Below are positions 7,381 to 17,364 of a stretch of DNA of 21,826 bases, piece after piece (positions within the stretch are counted from its first letter, which is position 1; each line of letters starts with the position of its first letter). Made by a program: the position numbers and the translations under genes. Where the stretch lies: assembly GCA_031178585.1 (NCBI GenBank), contig JAPSIT010000024.1, forward strand, positions 1 through 21,826. Reading direction: 5' to 3'. Below the pieces are notes generated by a model. That model was not told the DNA's origin. It saw nothing but the letters and a program-made list of their open reading frames with translations, and did no database searches. The stretch comes from Arthrobacter sp. Lineage in GTDB: Bacteria > Actinomycetota > Actinomycetes > Actinomycetales > Micrococcaceae.

Positions 7381-9054
7381 TTATGCCGGTGGCGGAGCAG
7401 GTGTTGATCCGAGCAGTTCGGCGAGAAACGGACCCGCCTGACGGTGCCGCGCAAACAAGGCGCCGGTGAGGGCTTTTGTGCCCCGCAGCGGTTCCCTGGT
7501 GGGCACCCGCTGCAGCCTTCCATAGCCGGGAACATCGAAGATAACAGAGTCCCAGCTCGCCCCGACGACGTCCTTGCTGAAGCTGCTTACGCAGCGCCCG
7601 CGGAAGTAGGCCCTGGTGTCCGACGGCGGTTCGGTCACCGCGGCGGCGATGTCGGCGTCGTTCACTATGCGCTGCATGCGTTCCCTCGAAAGCAGGCGGT
7701 AGTAGAGCCCTTTTTCGGGCCGGATGTCGGCCCATTGCAGGTCCACGAGCCCGAGGCGGGCGTCGCCCCAGTCCAGGCCATCGCGCTGCCGGTAGCCCTC
7801 AAGGATGGAGAGCTTGGCGAGCCACTCAACGGACGAGGCCGCGGCGGCGCGGTCGCTGTCCAGCTGGGTCAGCGTGCTGGCCCACCGCTCCAGCACGGCG
7901 TGCGTGTGGCCGTCGCCGTCCACGACGTCAGCGACGCCGGTGTCCTGGGCGAGCTTGGCTGCGGCCTCGTGGTACATCCACTGGACGTCCAGGGCCGTCA
8001 CACGGCGACCGTCCGCCAGCCTGATTTGCGCCTTCAGCGACGTGTCATGGCTGATGCTTTGCAGCGCCGCCACGGGCTCGTGGACCTCAATCCGCGGCGC
8101 CAGTCCCGCCTCGATGAGGCTCAGCACCATGGCGGTGGTTCCGAACTTGAGGTAGTTGGAGACCTGGCTTAGGTTAGCGTCGCCGATGATCACATGGAGC
8201 CTGCGGTATTTGTCCGCAGTGGCGTGCGGCTCATCGCGGGTGTTGATGATGGGGCGGCGGATGGTGGTTTCGAGGCCGACCTCGGCCTCGAAGAAGTCCG
8301 CGCGCTGGCTGATTTGGAAGCCGGGGCGCGAGCTGTCCTGGCCAATCCCCACGCGGCCGGAACCGCAGATGATCTGGCGCGTCACGAAAAACGGCGTCAG
8401 GCCGCGGACGATGTCGCTGAAAGGGACGGACCGCGGCATAAGGTAGTTCTCGTGCGATCCGTATGAGACCGCCTTGTTGTCCGTGTTGTTCTTGTAGAGA
8501 TTGATGGGCGGGAGCTCAGGATCCCCTGCCAGCCGCCGGACGGCCGCCAGCGCCACCAGGTCGCCGGCAGTGTCCCAGACCACCGCGTCGGACGGGTTGG
8601 TCACTTCGGGACTGGAGTATTCCGGATGGGCATGGTCGACGTACAGCCTCGCGCCGTTGCCCAGGACCATGTTCATCAGCAGCGAGCCCGACTCGTCCTC
8701 ACCCTCCAGCTCCAGCTCTTCACGCCCATAGGCTAGGGCGACGGCCTCGGCGTCGAGCACCGGCGGCTGGTCGGTGAGCTGGCTCGGGTGGGCCTGTCCG
8801 CGTTCAAGCGTCCAGCCGCGGGCGTCATGCAGCGGTTCCTCGTCCGTGTAGTCCCAGCGGGTTTCTGCACCCCCGGCGGCGCGTAGCCGGGTGACCTGGG
8901 CGTAGGCCTGCACCACCCGGGCGGACATCATGGTGGCATTGGCGCCCGGGGCGGACGGGGCGTGGATTCCGTACTCGGTTTCCGATCCCATGACCCGCAT
9001 GGCGCCGCCCGGAGGGAGGGCTCCCCCGGGCGCCACCTCGGAGCCCGGGGTCAC
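7381..9054 (-). CDS. dop: Dop, Pup deamidase / depupylase
   Basis: This protein of 557 residues belongs to the same family as PafA. It converts Pup-GGQ to Pup-GGE and can also cut Pup from tagged proteins. Seen in the sequence: metal-binding glutamates in GSETEYGI (E25, E27), the catalytic Asp D140 in [15 protein letters not shown], the Dop-specific insert at about residues 90-125, the [17 protein letters not shown] stretch and NTRDEPHAT. The start is uncertain. The GTG at 9054 overlaps the arc stop (GTGA) and suits translational coupling. The family's conserved N-terminus begins at the ATG at 9000 ([11 protein letters not shown]), so the first 18 Gly/Pro/Ala-rich residues may not be made. 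Neither start has a good Shine-Dalgarno site. Confidence 0.95.
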   Translation of the reverse strand: MTPGSEVAPGGALPPGGAMRVMGSETEYGIHAPSAPGANATMMSARVVQAYAQVTRLRAAGGAETRWDYTDEEPLHDARGWTLERGQAHPSQLTDQPPVLDAEAVALAYGREELELEGEDESGSLLMNMVLGNGARLYVDHAHPEYSSPEVTNPSDAVVWDTAGDLVALAAVRRLAGDPELPPINLYKNNTDNKAVSYGSHENYLMPRSVPFSDIVRGLTPFFVTRQIICGSGRVGIGQDSSRPGFQISQRADFFEAEVGLETTIRRPIINTRDEPHATADKYRRLHVIIGDANLSQVSNYLKFGTTAMVLSLIEAGLAPRIEVHEPVAALQSISHDTSLKAQIRLADGRRVTALDVQWMYHEAAAKLAQDTGVADVVDGDGHTHAVLERWASTLTQLDSDRAAAASSVEWLAKLSILEGYRQRDGLDWGDARLGLVDLQWADIRPEKGLYYRLLSRERMQRIVNDADIAAAVTEPPSDTRAYFRGRCVSSFSKDVVGASWDSVIFDVPGYGRLQRVPTREPLRGTKALTGALFARHRQAGPFLAELLGSTPAPPPA

Positions 9055-10802
9055 AGGTACTGGCCCGTGTTCGGCATCGTCTCGATGGACTTGCCTGGCT
9101 CCTGTCCAGCCTTGCCTTGGACGATGGTGCGGATGTAGGTGATGCGTTCGCCCTTCTTGCCGGAGATGCGTGCCCAGTCATCGGGGTTGGTGGTGTTCGG
9201 CATGTCCTCATGCTCGCGGAACTCGTCCACCACCGCCCTGAGCAGGTGGTCGATGCGCAGGCCCTTCTGGTGTGTCATCAGCAGGTCCTTGATCGCGTAT
9301 TTCTTGGCGCGGTCAACGACGTTCTGCACCACGGCGCCAGAGTTGAAGTCCTTGAAGTACAGCATTTCGGTGTCACCGTTCGCGTAGGTGACCTCGAGGT
9401 ACTCATTGGACTTCTCCGTGGAGTACATGGCTTCCACGGTGCGCTGGATCATGGCGTCCACGGTCTCCTGGACGTCACCGTCATGCTCGACGAGGTCATC
9501 CTCATGGAACGGAAGATCCGTGGTGATGTACTTCCTGAAGATGTCGGCCGCCGCTTCGGCGTCCGGGCGCTGGATCTTGACCTTCACGTCAAGGCGTCCC
9601 GGCCGCAGGATGGCGGGGTCGATCATGTCCTCGCGGTTGGAGGCGCCGATGACGATCACGTTGTCCAGCCGCTCCACGCCGTCGATCTCGCTGAGCAGCT
9701 GCGGCACGATGGTGGTCTCGACGTCCGAGGAGATGCCCGTGCCGCGTGTCCTGAACAGGGAATCCATCTCATCGAAGAACACGACCACCGGGCTGCCGTC
9801 CGAGGCCTTCTCGCGCGCCCGGGAGAAGATGAGGCGGATGTGGCGCTCAGTCTCGCCGACGTACTTGTCGAGCAGTTCCGGGCCCTTGATGTTGAGGAAG
9901 TAGCTCTTCAGATCGATATTGCCGGAACGCTCCGCGGCGCGGGCTGCGAGGGAGTTGGCCACCGCCTTGGCGATCAGGGTCTTGCCGCAGCCGGGAGGGC
10001 CGTAGAGCAGGATGCCCTTGGGCGCCTTGAGGCCGTGTTCGCGGTACAGGTCCGGGTGCAGGAACGGCAGTTCGATGGCGTCCCGGATCTGTTCGATCTG
10101 GGGGCCCAGGCCGCCGATGTCCTCATACGTGATGTCCGGGACTTCCTCGAGGACCAGGTTTTCCACCTCGGACCGCGGGACTTTCTCCAGGGCGTAGCCG
10201 GTCCGGGAATCGATGGAGAGGGCGTCACCCACCCGCAGCTTCTCGGACAGCAGGGGCCCGGCCAGCCGGATCACCCGTTCCTCATCGGCACGGCCGAGGA
10301 CGAGGGCGCGGTCGGGGCCAAGCAACTCCTTGAGCGTCACAAGCTCGCCGGCCCGCTCGTAGCCGAGGCCGGCAACCACAAGGAGGGCTTCGTTGAGGAG
10401 TACCTCCTGGCCGACCGACAGCTGGTTGATGTTCACGAGCGGGCTGATGCCCACCCTCATCTTCCGCCCGGCGTTGAAGATGTCGGCCGATTCCTCGGTG
10501 GCGGCCTGCCCGCTGCTCCCTGAGGTGGGTTGCCGCCGCGGGTTCAGCTGGAGGATCGTACCGAAGCTGTACGGCGGCTGGCCCTCCTGGTCGAGGGCGT
10601 TTTTCAGCCTGAGTATTTCGGCTTTGGCCGTTTCGAGCATCGCCACGAGCTTGGAATTGTTCTGCGTGGCAGCGGCCAGCTGGCGGTCGATATGCCGCAG
10701 CTTATCCCGAAGGATGTTGACCTGCCGGTCTGCAACAGACAGCTCATTGGCTGCTGACTGCTCGGCCGGAGTTGGCACGGAGTCATTGTTTGGCGTCTCC
10801 AT
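9051..10802 (-). CDS. arc: Proteasome-associated AAA ATPase Arc/Mpa
   Basis: This 583-residue ring ATPase binds Pup through its coiled coil, unfolds the tagged protein and feeds it into PrcAB. Layout: coiled coil at about residues 20-75, two OB-fold domains at about 80-210, an AAA domain at about 225-420, and the C-terminal tail. Motifs: Walker A GPPGCGKT (268-275), Walker B FFDEMDS (342-348), pore loop KYVGE (313-317), sensor GASN (386-389) and arginine finger region RPGR (400-403). The protein ends in GQYL, the tail that docks into PrcA pockets. The ATG is preceded by GGAAGGGG. It lies 82 nt after trmI, and its stop overlaps the GTG start of dop. Confidence 0.97.
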   Translation of the reverse strand: METPNNDSVPTPAEQSAANELSVADRQVNILRDKLRHIDRQLAAATQNNSKLVAMLETAKAEILRLKNALDQEGQPPYSFGTILQLNPRRQPTSGSSGQAATEESADIFNAGRKMRVGISPLVNINQLSVGQEVLLNEALLVVAGLGYERAGELVTLKELLGPDRALVLGRADEERVIRLAGPLLSEKLRVGDALSIDSRTGYALEKVPRSEVENLVLEEVPDITYEDIGGLGPQIEQIRDAIELPFLHPDLYREHGLKAPKGILLYGPPGCGKTLIAKAVANSLAARAAERSGNIDLKSYFLNIKGPELLDKYVGETERHIRLIFSRAREKASDGSPVVVFFDEMDSLFRTRGTGISSDVETTIVPQLLSEIDGVERLDNVIVIGASNREDMIDPAILRPGRLDVKVKIQRPDAEAAADIFRKYITTDLPFHEDDLVEHDGDVQETVDAMIQRTVEAMYSTEKSNEYLEVTYANGDTEMLYFKDFNSGAVVQNVVDRAKKYAIKDLLMTHQKGLRIDHLLRAVVDEFREHEDMPNTTNPDDWARISGKKGERITYIRTIVQGKAGQEPGKSIETMPNTGQYL

Positions 10803-10884
10803 GATGCATCAGCCCCTTCCTGCGCTTCTGTTAAGACCATAGCCCCAACTTGGCAGGTACTGCTGAAGACATTCAAAATACGGA

Positions 10885-12058
<1,174 letters not shown>

Positions 12059-12064
12059 GTAACT

Positions 12065-13261
12065 CTACCGGTTCTGGCCCTGGGGACGCCTGTTTTCCCG
12101 CGGCGCCTTGCCTGTAATGGCTGTCACCACAGCCGATTGCCGCAGCAGGCCGGTCACACGTCCATTGTGGTCGATCACTGCGTAATCCTGGCCCTCCAGC
12201 TGGGACAGATACTGGAGCAGTTCCTGGCCCTTCGCCCATTCCGGCACGTAGGCGCCGGCCCCGAGGGCGCGGGCAACGGCCGTTGCGGGCGTCGCGGCTG
12301 CCACGGGAGCAGGCACTGCTGCCAGCGCGGAGGCTTCAACCACGCTTGCCGGCCTGCCGTCAGGCCCGCACAGCACGACGGCGGTCCCTCCGCCAGCGGT
12401 GGATTGCAGGACTTCGGCGACGGTTGCTGTTTCAGCGATGCCGACGGCGGGCTCTGCCAGTGCCGCTGCGCTCACCAGATGGAGCCGGCTGCGCAGCCGG
12501 CCCTGCTGGATTGACGCTGACGCGCCCATCCACAGGAACCCGCAGACCAGGACGGTGATGAGCAGCATGCTGGTGTCCGGCCGGCCGCCGGCAAGAAGCG
12601 GGCGGACGACAAACCACAGGACCAGGGCAGCGACAATGACGCGCCCGCCCCACCCGGCTGCAATGGTGCCCTTGGCGTGGCTGCCGGTTGCCTTCCAAAC
12701 GGCTGATTCAACCAGCCGTCCGCCGTCGAGCGGCAGTCCCGGCAGGACATTGAAGATGCCGATCACGAGGTTGGCCCAGAAGAAGATGTTGGTCAGGGTG
12801 TCCGCGACGCCGGTTGGGTTGGCGGCGGAAATAACGAGCCACGTGGCCCCGGCAAGAACGAAGTTGGCCGCGGGGCCGGCGAGAGCCACCACAACAGAAC
12901 GCCCGGGGGTGGCGGTGAAGCTTTCGAACTGGGTGTGGCCGCCCCAGAGGTTGAGGACGATCTTTTCGCTCGGCCAGCCGTACACCTTGGCCGTGAGGGC
13001 ATGTGCGAGTTCATGGACCAGTACTGAGATGGCCAGCAGCAGCGCGTAAGCAAAGGCCACATAGTAGGCGGCCACTCCGAGGGACGGGTCATTGATTTGC
13101 AGGATCGGCCCGTAGGCGACAACTGTGAAGGCAGCAATGACGAACCAGGAGTAGGCAAGGATGACCGGGACCCCGGCAATCCTGCCCAGGGGGATGCCTT
13201 CGCGGCGGCTGCTGCTGCTGCCGCTGTCGGGCCGTTGACCGGTTGAAGCGGGGTCAGTCAC
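12065..13261 (-). CDS. Site-2 protease, M50 family, with C-terminal CBS-like domains
   Basis: This 398-residue membrane metalloprotease has several hydrophobic segments in residues 30-250. The zinc site HELAH is at 83-87, and the second metal motif, NVLPGLPLDGGR, is at 171-182. Residues of about 265-385 form a soluble region resembling a pair of CBS domains, which often bind adenine nucleotides and control the enzyme. Site-2 proteases cut transmembrane substrates such as anti-sigma factors. The GTG at 13261 is chosen because GAGGAG lies 8 nt upstream; a longer frame to 13321 has no ribosome site. It is upstream of trmI and in the same direction, but two hairpins in the gap may separate them. 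Confidence 0.92.
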   Translation of the reverse strand: MTDPASTGQRPDSGSSSSRREGIPLGRIAGVPVILAYSWFVIAAFTVVAYGPILQINDPSLGVAAYYVAFAYALLLAISVLVHELAHALTAKVYGWPSEKIVLNLWGGHTQFESFTATPGRSVVVALAGPAANFVLAGATWLVISAANPTGVADTLTNIFFWANLVIGIFNVLPGLPLDGGRLVESAVWKATGSHAKGTIAAGWGGRVIVAALVLWFVVRPLLAGGRPDTSMLLITVLVCGFLWMGASASIQQGRLRSRLHLVSAAALAEPAVGIAETATVAEVLQSTAGGGTAVVLCGPDGRPASVVEASALAAVPAPVAAATPATAVARALGAGAYVPEWAKGQELLQYLSQLEGQDYAVIDHNGRVTGLLRQSAVVTAITGKAPRENRRPQGQNR

Positions 13262-13305
13262 GTAGGTGGCTCCTCTGATGCGCCGGAAAGGCGCTGTAAT
13301 TGACT

Positions 13306-13337
13306 GCGCTGCTAACGTCACGCTTAGATGGCAGCGC
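13306..13337. repeat. Inverted repeat GCGCTGC/GCAGCGC upstream of the M50 gene
   Basis: Arms 13306-13312 and 13331-13337 with an 18-nt spacer. An extra direct copy of GCGCTG lies at 13291-13296. The set is in the gap between the HAD hydrolase stop and the protease start. It could be an operator, or a terminator (the plus strand has TTTT directly after it, but the genes here are on the minus strand). Confidence 0.35.
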
Positions 13338-13355
13338 TTTTAATTGGCCGCCGTC

Positions 13356-14081
13356 TTAGTTGGCATTGTCCAGCGCCCTTGCGGCGGCGAGGCCGTGGCG
13401 GGCGGCAACAAGATCCTGCAGGTCCGAAACGCTGCGGCCTTCAAGGGTGTCCCACAGGGTCCGGCGAGGGTCCTCCGGCAGCGCCACTATGTGCGGAATG
13501 GCGACGGTGACAGCGCCTGAGGCGACGGCCGCGGCGACGCCGGGCGCTGAGTCCTCAAGGGCCACGCAGTTATCCACGGTGAGTTCGGGGTCTTCCCGCC
13601 GGAGCATGTCCACCGCCTTGAGGTAGGCCTCCGGGTCGGGTTTGCCCTTGGTCACGGTGTCGCCCGTAACCAGGAATTCGAAGTAGGGCTTGGGCAGGCT
13701 CGCCACGATTTCCCGTGCAAGGGGGGTTTCGGACATGGTCACAAGGGCACAACGCACGCCGGCGTTGAAAAGTTCGTCGAGCAGTTCGCGGGCGCCCGGC
13801 CGCCACGGGACGTTCTGCCGTACGCGGCTGATGACCTGGGCCGTCAGAGTGTCGATGATCTCGCGGGCTTCCAGTTTCACTCCCGCGCCCTGGAGGATGC
13901 CGGCCGAAAAGACGAGGGACTGGCCCACCAGCTGCACGGCCTGCTCATGGGACCAGGTGCCGCCGTGCGCGGACACGAGCTCGTGCTCGGCCTCGATCCA
14001 GTAAGGTTCGGTGTCCACTATGGTGCCGTCCATGTCCCACAATGCGGCTTTGAGCAGGGGCTGGGCAGCTGAAGTTTGCAT
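13356..14081 (-). CDS. HAD-superfamily hydrolase (beta-phosphoglucomutase/phosphatase-like)
   Basis: This 241-residue protein has all four HAD motifs: DMDGT with nucleophile D16 and D18, the motif II Thr in VTMSE (T115), the Lys in KGKPDP (K147), and the acidic pair in ALEDS (E176, D177). A helical cap lies at about residues 25-90, typical of subclass I enzymes such as beta-phosphoglucomutase and small sugar-phosphate phosphatases. The substrate cannot be read from the sequence. The ATG at 14081 is 7 nt after a TAGACT box, so a leaderless transcript is likely, although GGAAGG sits very close to the ATG. It is divergent from the PAC2 gene over a 139-nt gap. Confidence 0.92.
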   Translation of the reverse strand: MQTSAAQPLLKAALWDMDGTIVDTEPYWIEAEHELVSAHGGTWSHEQAVQLVGQSLVFSAGILQGAGVKLEAREIIDTLTAQVISRVRQNVPWRPGARELLDELFNAGVRCALVTMSETPLAREIVASLPKPYFEFLVTGDTVTKGKPDPEAYLKAVDMLRREDPELTVDNCVALEDSAPGVAAAVASGAVTVAIPHIVALPEDPRRTLWDTLEGRSVSDLQDLVAARHGLAAARALDNAN

Positions 14082-14088
14082 GCCTTCC

Positions 14089-14094
14089 AGTCTA
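14089..14094 (-). promoter_or_regulatory. -10 box of the HAD hydrolase gene (leaderless)
   Basis: TAGACT on the minus strand, 7 nt before the ATG at 14081. It is identical to the box before the small membrane-protein gene at 506-511 and has the same spacing. Confidence 0.5.
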
Positions 14095-14208
14095 CGGGCC
14101 CATCCTCGCGCGGCTTTCCGGAGCCCGCCGCGTCCGCCGTCGGCGAATATCGGTGCCTGCAGCGGATGTGCGGCGGTTCATTCACTGCAATGGAAACGGT
14201 GTTGGACG

Positions 14209-14214
14209 TAGGGT
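14209..14214 (+). promoter_or_regulatory. -10 box of the PAC2 gene (leaderless)
   Basis: TAGGGT, 6 nt before the ATG at 14221. The bases between (GAAGGG) are purine-rich but too close to the ATG for a normal Shine-Dalgarno site. No -35 match is seen. Confidence 0.5.
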
Positions 14215-14220
14215 GAAGGG

Positions 14221-15132
14221 ATGAATAGCTTCGACGGAGATACCACGGAACCCGGTGCCACGTCCTCGCCCGGGTCGGAGCAGCTGCTGCAGCCAGTTCC
14301 GGAGGGACAGCGCATTACCGTGATGCTCGCCGCCTTCGAGGGTTGGAACGACGCCGGGGAAGCGGCCAGCGATGCGTTGCGGTACCTGAACAAGCTGTGG
14401 GGCGGCAAGAAGGTCGCCTCCATTGATGCGGACGAGTACTACGACTTCCAGTTCACCCGCCCCACGGTGCGGCGCACGGCGTCCGGTGAACGGAAGATCA
14501 AGTGGCCGTCCACGCGTATCTACAAGGCGACTGCTCCCGGCACGAATGTCGACGTGATTTTCGTCCAGGGAACGGAGCCCTCCTATAAGTGGCGGGCATA
14601 CACGGCCGAGCTGCTGGTCCATGCCGAGGCGCTCCATGTGGACTACGTGGTACTGGTGGGGGCACTGCTGGCCGACGTACCGCACAGCCGCCCTATTCCC
14701 GTGAGCACGTCAACGGATGACAGCGCACTGCGGGAACGGCTGAACCTGGAAGCCTCGCAGTACGAAGGGCCGGTGGGCATCGTGGGTGTCCTCTCCGAGG
14801 TCGCCCTGCTCGCCGGCATTCCAACGGTGTCACTGTGGGCCGCAGTTCCGCACTATGTGGCGCAGGCACCGTCGCCCAAGGCGCAGCTCGCGCTGCTGCA
14901 CCGCATCGAGGAACTGCTGCAGGTCCCGCTCGATACCCACGAGCTGGCTGAAGAGTCTGACGCCTGGGAGCGGGGGGTCAATGAGCTGGCCACCGAAGAC
15001 CCGGAGATCGCCGCGTACGTCCGCCAGCTGGAGGAGGCCAAAGACACGGCAGACCTTCCCGAGGCCAGCGGCGAGTCCATCGCAAGGGAGTTCGAGAGGT
15101 ACCTGAAGCGTCGGGGCAAAGACAAGCAGTAG
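14221..15132 (+). CDS. PAC2-family protein (proteasome assembly chaperone-like)
   Basis: This 303-residue protein carries the PAC2 fold, named for a eukaryotic proteasome assembly chaperone. Family marks are the early AAFEGWNDAGEAASDAL stretch (about residues 37-53), DEYYDFQFTRP (about 71-81), FVQGTEPSYKWRAY and GALLADVPHSRP (about 148-159). The C-terminal 60 residues are charged and likely helical. Actinobacteria keep PAC2 proteins (for example Rv2125) close to the proteasome region, and here it lies about 3.4 kb from arc. Direct involvement in 20S assembly is not shown: mycobacterial 20S particles assemble without it in known in vitro work, so the role is open. It is divergent from the HAD gene and convergent with mshC. 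Confidence 0.88.
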   Translation: MNSFDGDTTEPGATSSPGSEQLLQPVPEGQRITVMLAAFEGWNDAGEAASDALRYLNKLWGGKKVASIDADEYYDFQFTRPTVRRTASGERKIKWPSTRIYKATAPGTNVDVIFVQGTEPSYKWRAYTAELLVHAEALHVDYVVLVGALLADVPHSRPIPVSTSTDDSALRERLNLEASQYEGPVGIVGVLSEVALLAGIPTVSLWAAVPHYVAQAPSPKAQLALLHRIEELLQVPLDTHELAEESDAWERGVNELATEDPEIAAYVRQLEEAKDTADLPEASGESIAREFERYLKRRGKDKQ

Positions 15133-15187
15133 GGCGCTTGAGAGTGCCCGGCGCCGCTAAGGTTCCGCGCTCTAAAACCCGGCGGGC

Positions 15188-16465
15188 TTAGAGTTCGACA
15201 CCCAGAAGTGCGTCGACGGCGTTGCGCACCAGTGCCTGGTCGGCTGTGGACGGGGCAGCATGGCCCGCCAGAGCCTTGTCGGCCCAACGGTCGACGGCGG
15301 CCAGTGCAGCAGGTGCGTCAAGGTCGTTCGCCAGGGCTGACCGCATGTCTTCGAGGAGCGGGGCAGCGGTGTCGGCCGGTGTAGCCGCCAGCGCCGAGCG
15401 CCAGCGGCCGAGGCGCTGTTTGGCGTCGGTGAATCCTTCGTGCGTCCAGGACCAGTCCGAGCGGTAGTGGTGGGCCAGGATCGCCAGGCGGATGGCAGCA
15501 GGCTCCTCGCCTGCCGCCCGGAGCTTCGAGACAAGGACAAGGTTGCCCTTGGACTTGCTCATCTTATCGCCGTCGAGGCCGACCATTCCGGCATGGGCGA
15601 AATGCTTGGCGAGCGGAACGCCAGAGAGCGAGTAGGCGTGGCCGGCCCCCATTTCGTGGTGCGGGAAGACCAGGTCCGAGCCGCCGCCCTGCACCGTGAA
15701 CGGTGCCGGCAGGTATTCCTGCGCGATCACCGTACATTCGATGTGCCAGCCGGGGCGTCCCTCCCCCAGCTCCCCGCCGGGCCAGCTTGGCTCGCCGTCG
15801 CGCGCTACCCGCCACAGCAGCGGGTCGAGGGCCTGCCGCTTTCCGGCGCGGCCGGGATCCCCGCCGCGCTCGGCGAACAGCTCAAGCATTTCGGGTTCGG
15901 GCAGGCCGGACACGGAACCGAGCGTCCACGCATCGACGTCGACAGCGTGCTTCCCAGCGGCTTCGACGTCATAGTAGACGTCCCCGTCAGGCTCGCCCGG
16001 TGTTCCGTTCACACGGTAGGCAAGGCCTTGGTGGAGCAGCCGTTCGATGGCTGGGACGATGAGCGGCATGGCCTCGACAGCGCCGATGTAGTGGTCGGGA
16101 GGGAGGACATTCAGGGCCTGCATGTCCGTCCGGAAGAGTTCAATCTGGCTCTCGGCCAGTTCACGCCAGTCGACGCCTGTGAGGGTTGCCCGTTCCAGCA
16201 GGGGGTCATCCACGTCCGTAACGTTCTGGACGTAGGAAACCTGCTGCCCGCCGTCGCGCCAGGCCCGGTTCAAAAGGTCAAAGGCGACATAGCTTGCCGC
16301 GTGGCCCATGTGGGTGGCGTCGTATGGCGTAATACCGCAGACGTACATGGACTGCTGGCCGTCCGCCTGGAGGCCGACCACTCCGTGCGCTGTTGTGTCG
16401 AACAGGCGGACGGCGGGCATTTCGCCGGGGAGCTCAGGAACGGGGCGGGATATCCAGGACTTCAC
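15188..16465 (-). CDS. mshC: MshC, cysteine:GlcN-Ins ligase (mycothiol synthesis)
   Basis: This 425-residue ATP-dependent enzyme joins cysteine to glucosaminyl-inositol, the third enzyme-specific step of mycothiol synthesis. It derives from class I cysteinyl-tRNA synthetases: zinc Cys C43 in YVCGITPYD, the HIGH-like HMGH (52-55), zinc-site C244 in WHIECT, H269-H270 in FPHHE, and KMSKS (301-305). At 425 residues it lacks the anticodon-binding domain of a true CysRS, and the start MKSW resembles known MshC. The start is a GTG 6 nt after a TAGGCT box, without a Shine-Dalgarno site. It follows uppP by 15 nt but probably also has this internal promoter. Confidence 0.96.
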   Translation of the reverse strand: MKSWISRPVPELPGEMPAVRLFDTTAHGVVGLQADGQQSMYVCGITPYDATHMGHAASYVAFDLLNRAWRDGGQQVSYVQNVTDVDDPLLERATLTGVDWRELAESQIELFRTDMQALNVLPPDHYIGAVEAMPLIVPAIERLLHQGLAYRVNGTPGEPDGDVYYDVEAAGKHAVDVDAWTLGSVSGLPEPEMLELFAERGGDPGRAGKRQALDPLLWRVARDGEPSWPGGELGEGRPGWHIECTVIAQEYLPAPFTVQGGGSDLVFPHHEMGAGHAYSLSGVPLAKHFAHAGMVGLDGDKMSKSKGNLVLVSKLRAAGEEPAAIRLAILAHHYRSDWSWTHEGFTDAKQRLGRWRSALAATPADTAAPLLEDMRSALANDLDAPAALAAVDRWADKALAGHAAPSTADQALVRNAVDALLGVEL

Positions 16466-16471
16466 AACCCA

Positions 16472-16477
16472 AGCCTA
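16472..16477 (-). promoter_or_regulatory. -10 box of mshC (leaderless)
   Basis: TAGGCT on the minus strand, 6 nt before the GTG of mshC and 3 nt after the uppP stop codon. It would let mshC be transcribed apart from uppP. Confidence 0.5.
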
Positions 16478-16480
16478 GTG

Positions 16481-17314
16481 CTAGGCGCTGATGACATTGA
16501 AACCGAGGAGCAGGTACAGGGCGAGGCCAAGGAAGATCCGGTACCAGACGAAGAGCCGGTAACTGCGGGTGGAGATGAACTTCAGGAACCAGCCGATGAT
16601 GACGTACCCCACAACGAACGCGATGGCCGTGGCCAGGGCTGTTTCGGGCAATCCGTAGGGACCGCTCACGCCTTCCTTCGACACCACCTTGTACAGCTGG
16701 AACAGGCCGCTTCCGAAGACGGCAGGAATGGCCAGCAGAAAGGAATAACGGGCGGCCGCTTCACGGGTGTAACCCATCAGCAGCCCCGCAGTAATGGTGC
16801 CGCCGGAGCGGGACACCCCCGGAATAAGGGCCATGGCCTGGGCGAACCCGTAGATGATGCCGTGCTTGTAGGTGAGCCGGCCCAGGTCCCGGTCCTGTTT
16901 GCCGACGGCGTCCGCCACCGCCAGGATGAGGCCGAACACGATCAGGGTGGTTGCAACGATCCAGAGGCTGCGCAGCACCGACTCAATCTGGTCCTGGAAA
17001 AGCAGGCCCAGGACAATGATGGGCAGGCTGCCCAGGATGACCAGCCATCCCATCCGCACGTCGGGGTCCTGGCGGGAGACCCGGCCTCTCAGCGAACCGA
17101 TCCAGGCCCTTGCAATACGCACGATGTCGCGCCAGAAGTAGACGATCACAGCGGTCTCGGTCCCGAGCTGCGTGATCGCCGTGAACGCTGCGCCGGGGTC
17201 GGCCGCGTTGGGCAGGAAAGAGCCCACAATCCTAAGGTGGGCGCTCGATGAAATCGGGAGGAATTCGGTCAGTCCCTGCACAAGACCCAGCAGGGCCACT
17301 TCAAACCAGTTCAC
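16481..17314 (-). CDS. uppP: UppP, undecaprenyl-diphosphate phosphatase
   Basis: This 277-residue polytopic membrane enzyme removes a phosphate from undecaprenyl diphosphate and so recycles the lipid carrier of cell-wall synthesis; raised levels give bacitracin tolerance. Signatures: [14 protein letters not shown] (13-26), with the catalytic Glu and Ser residues, and PGVSRSGGT (165-173) with the catalytic Arg (R169). About seven or eight hydrophobic segments fill the rest. The start is a GTG 6 nt after a TAGGGT box. It is divergent from the aldo/keto reductase with only 50 nt between the start codons, and lies just before mshC, as in other actinobacteria (Rv2136c near mshC). Confidence 0.96.
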   Translation of the reverse strand: MNWFEVALLGLVQGLTEFLPISSSAHLRIVGSFLPNAADPGAAFTAITQLGTETAVIVYFWRDIVRIARAWIGSLRGRVSRQDPDVRMGWLVILGSLPIIVLGLLFQDQIESVLRSLWIVATTLIVFGLILAVADAVGKQDRDLGRLTYKHGIIYGFAQAMALIPGVSRSGGTITAGLLMGYTREAAARYSFLLAIPAVFGSGLFQLYKVVSKEGVSGPYGLPETALATAIAFVVGYVIIGWFLKFISTRSYRLFVWYRIFLGLALYLLLGFNVISA

Positions 17315-17320
17315 GCTAAG

Positions 17321-17326
17321 ACCCTA
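17321..17326 (-). promoter_or_regulatory. -10 box of uppP (leaderless)
   Basis: TAGGGT on the minus strand, 6 nt before the GTG at 17314. The same hexamer and spacing occur before the PAC2 gene. Confidence 0.5.
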
Positions 17327-17351
17327 CGTCATGCCACAGGTCGTTTCCCCG

Positions 17352-17357
17352 TAAGCT
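17352..17357 (+). promoter_or_regulatory. -10 box of the aldo/keto reductase gene (leaderless)
   Basis: TAAGCT, 7 nt before the ATG at 17365. It shares a 50-nt divergent gap with the uppP promoter, so the two promoters lie nearly back to back. Confidence 0.5.
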
Positions 17358-17364
17358 TGCTGCT

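Noticed and set aside
9117..10523. Long open frame (468 codons) on the plus strand opposite arc
   Set aside because: It is antisense to a highly conserved AAA ATPase. The translation is low-complexity and resembles no family.
15133..15187. Terminator between the convergent PAC2 and mshC genes
   Set aside because: There is a small AAGCCC/GGGTTT stem at the mshC stop and scattered GGCGC/GCGCC repeats, but none is strong or followed by a clear U-run.
15440..17251. Long open frame (603 codons) on the plus strand opposite mshC and uppP
   Set aside because: It spans two well-supported genes on the other strand and shows no domain or ribosome site.
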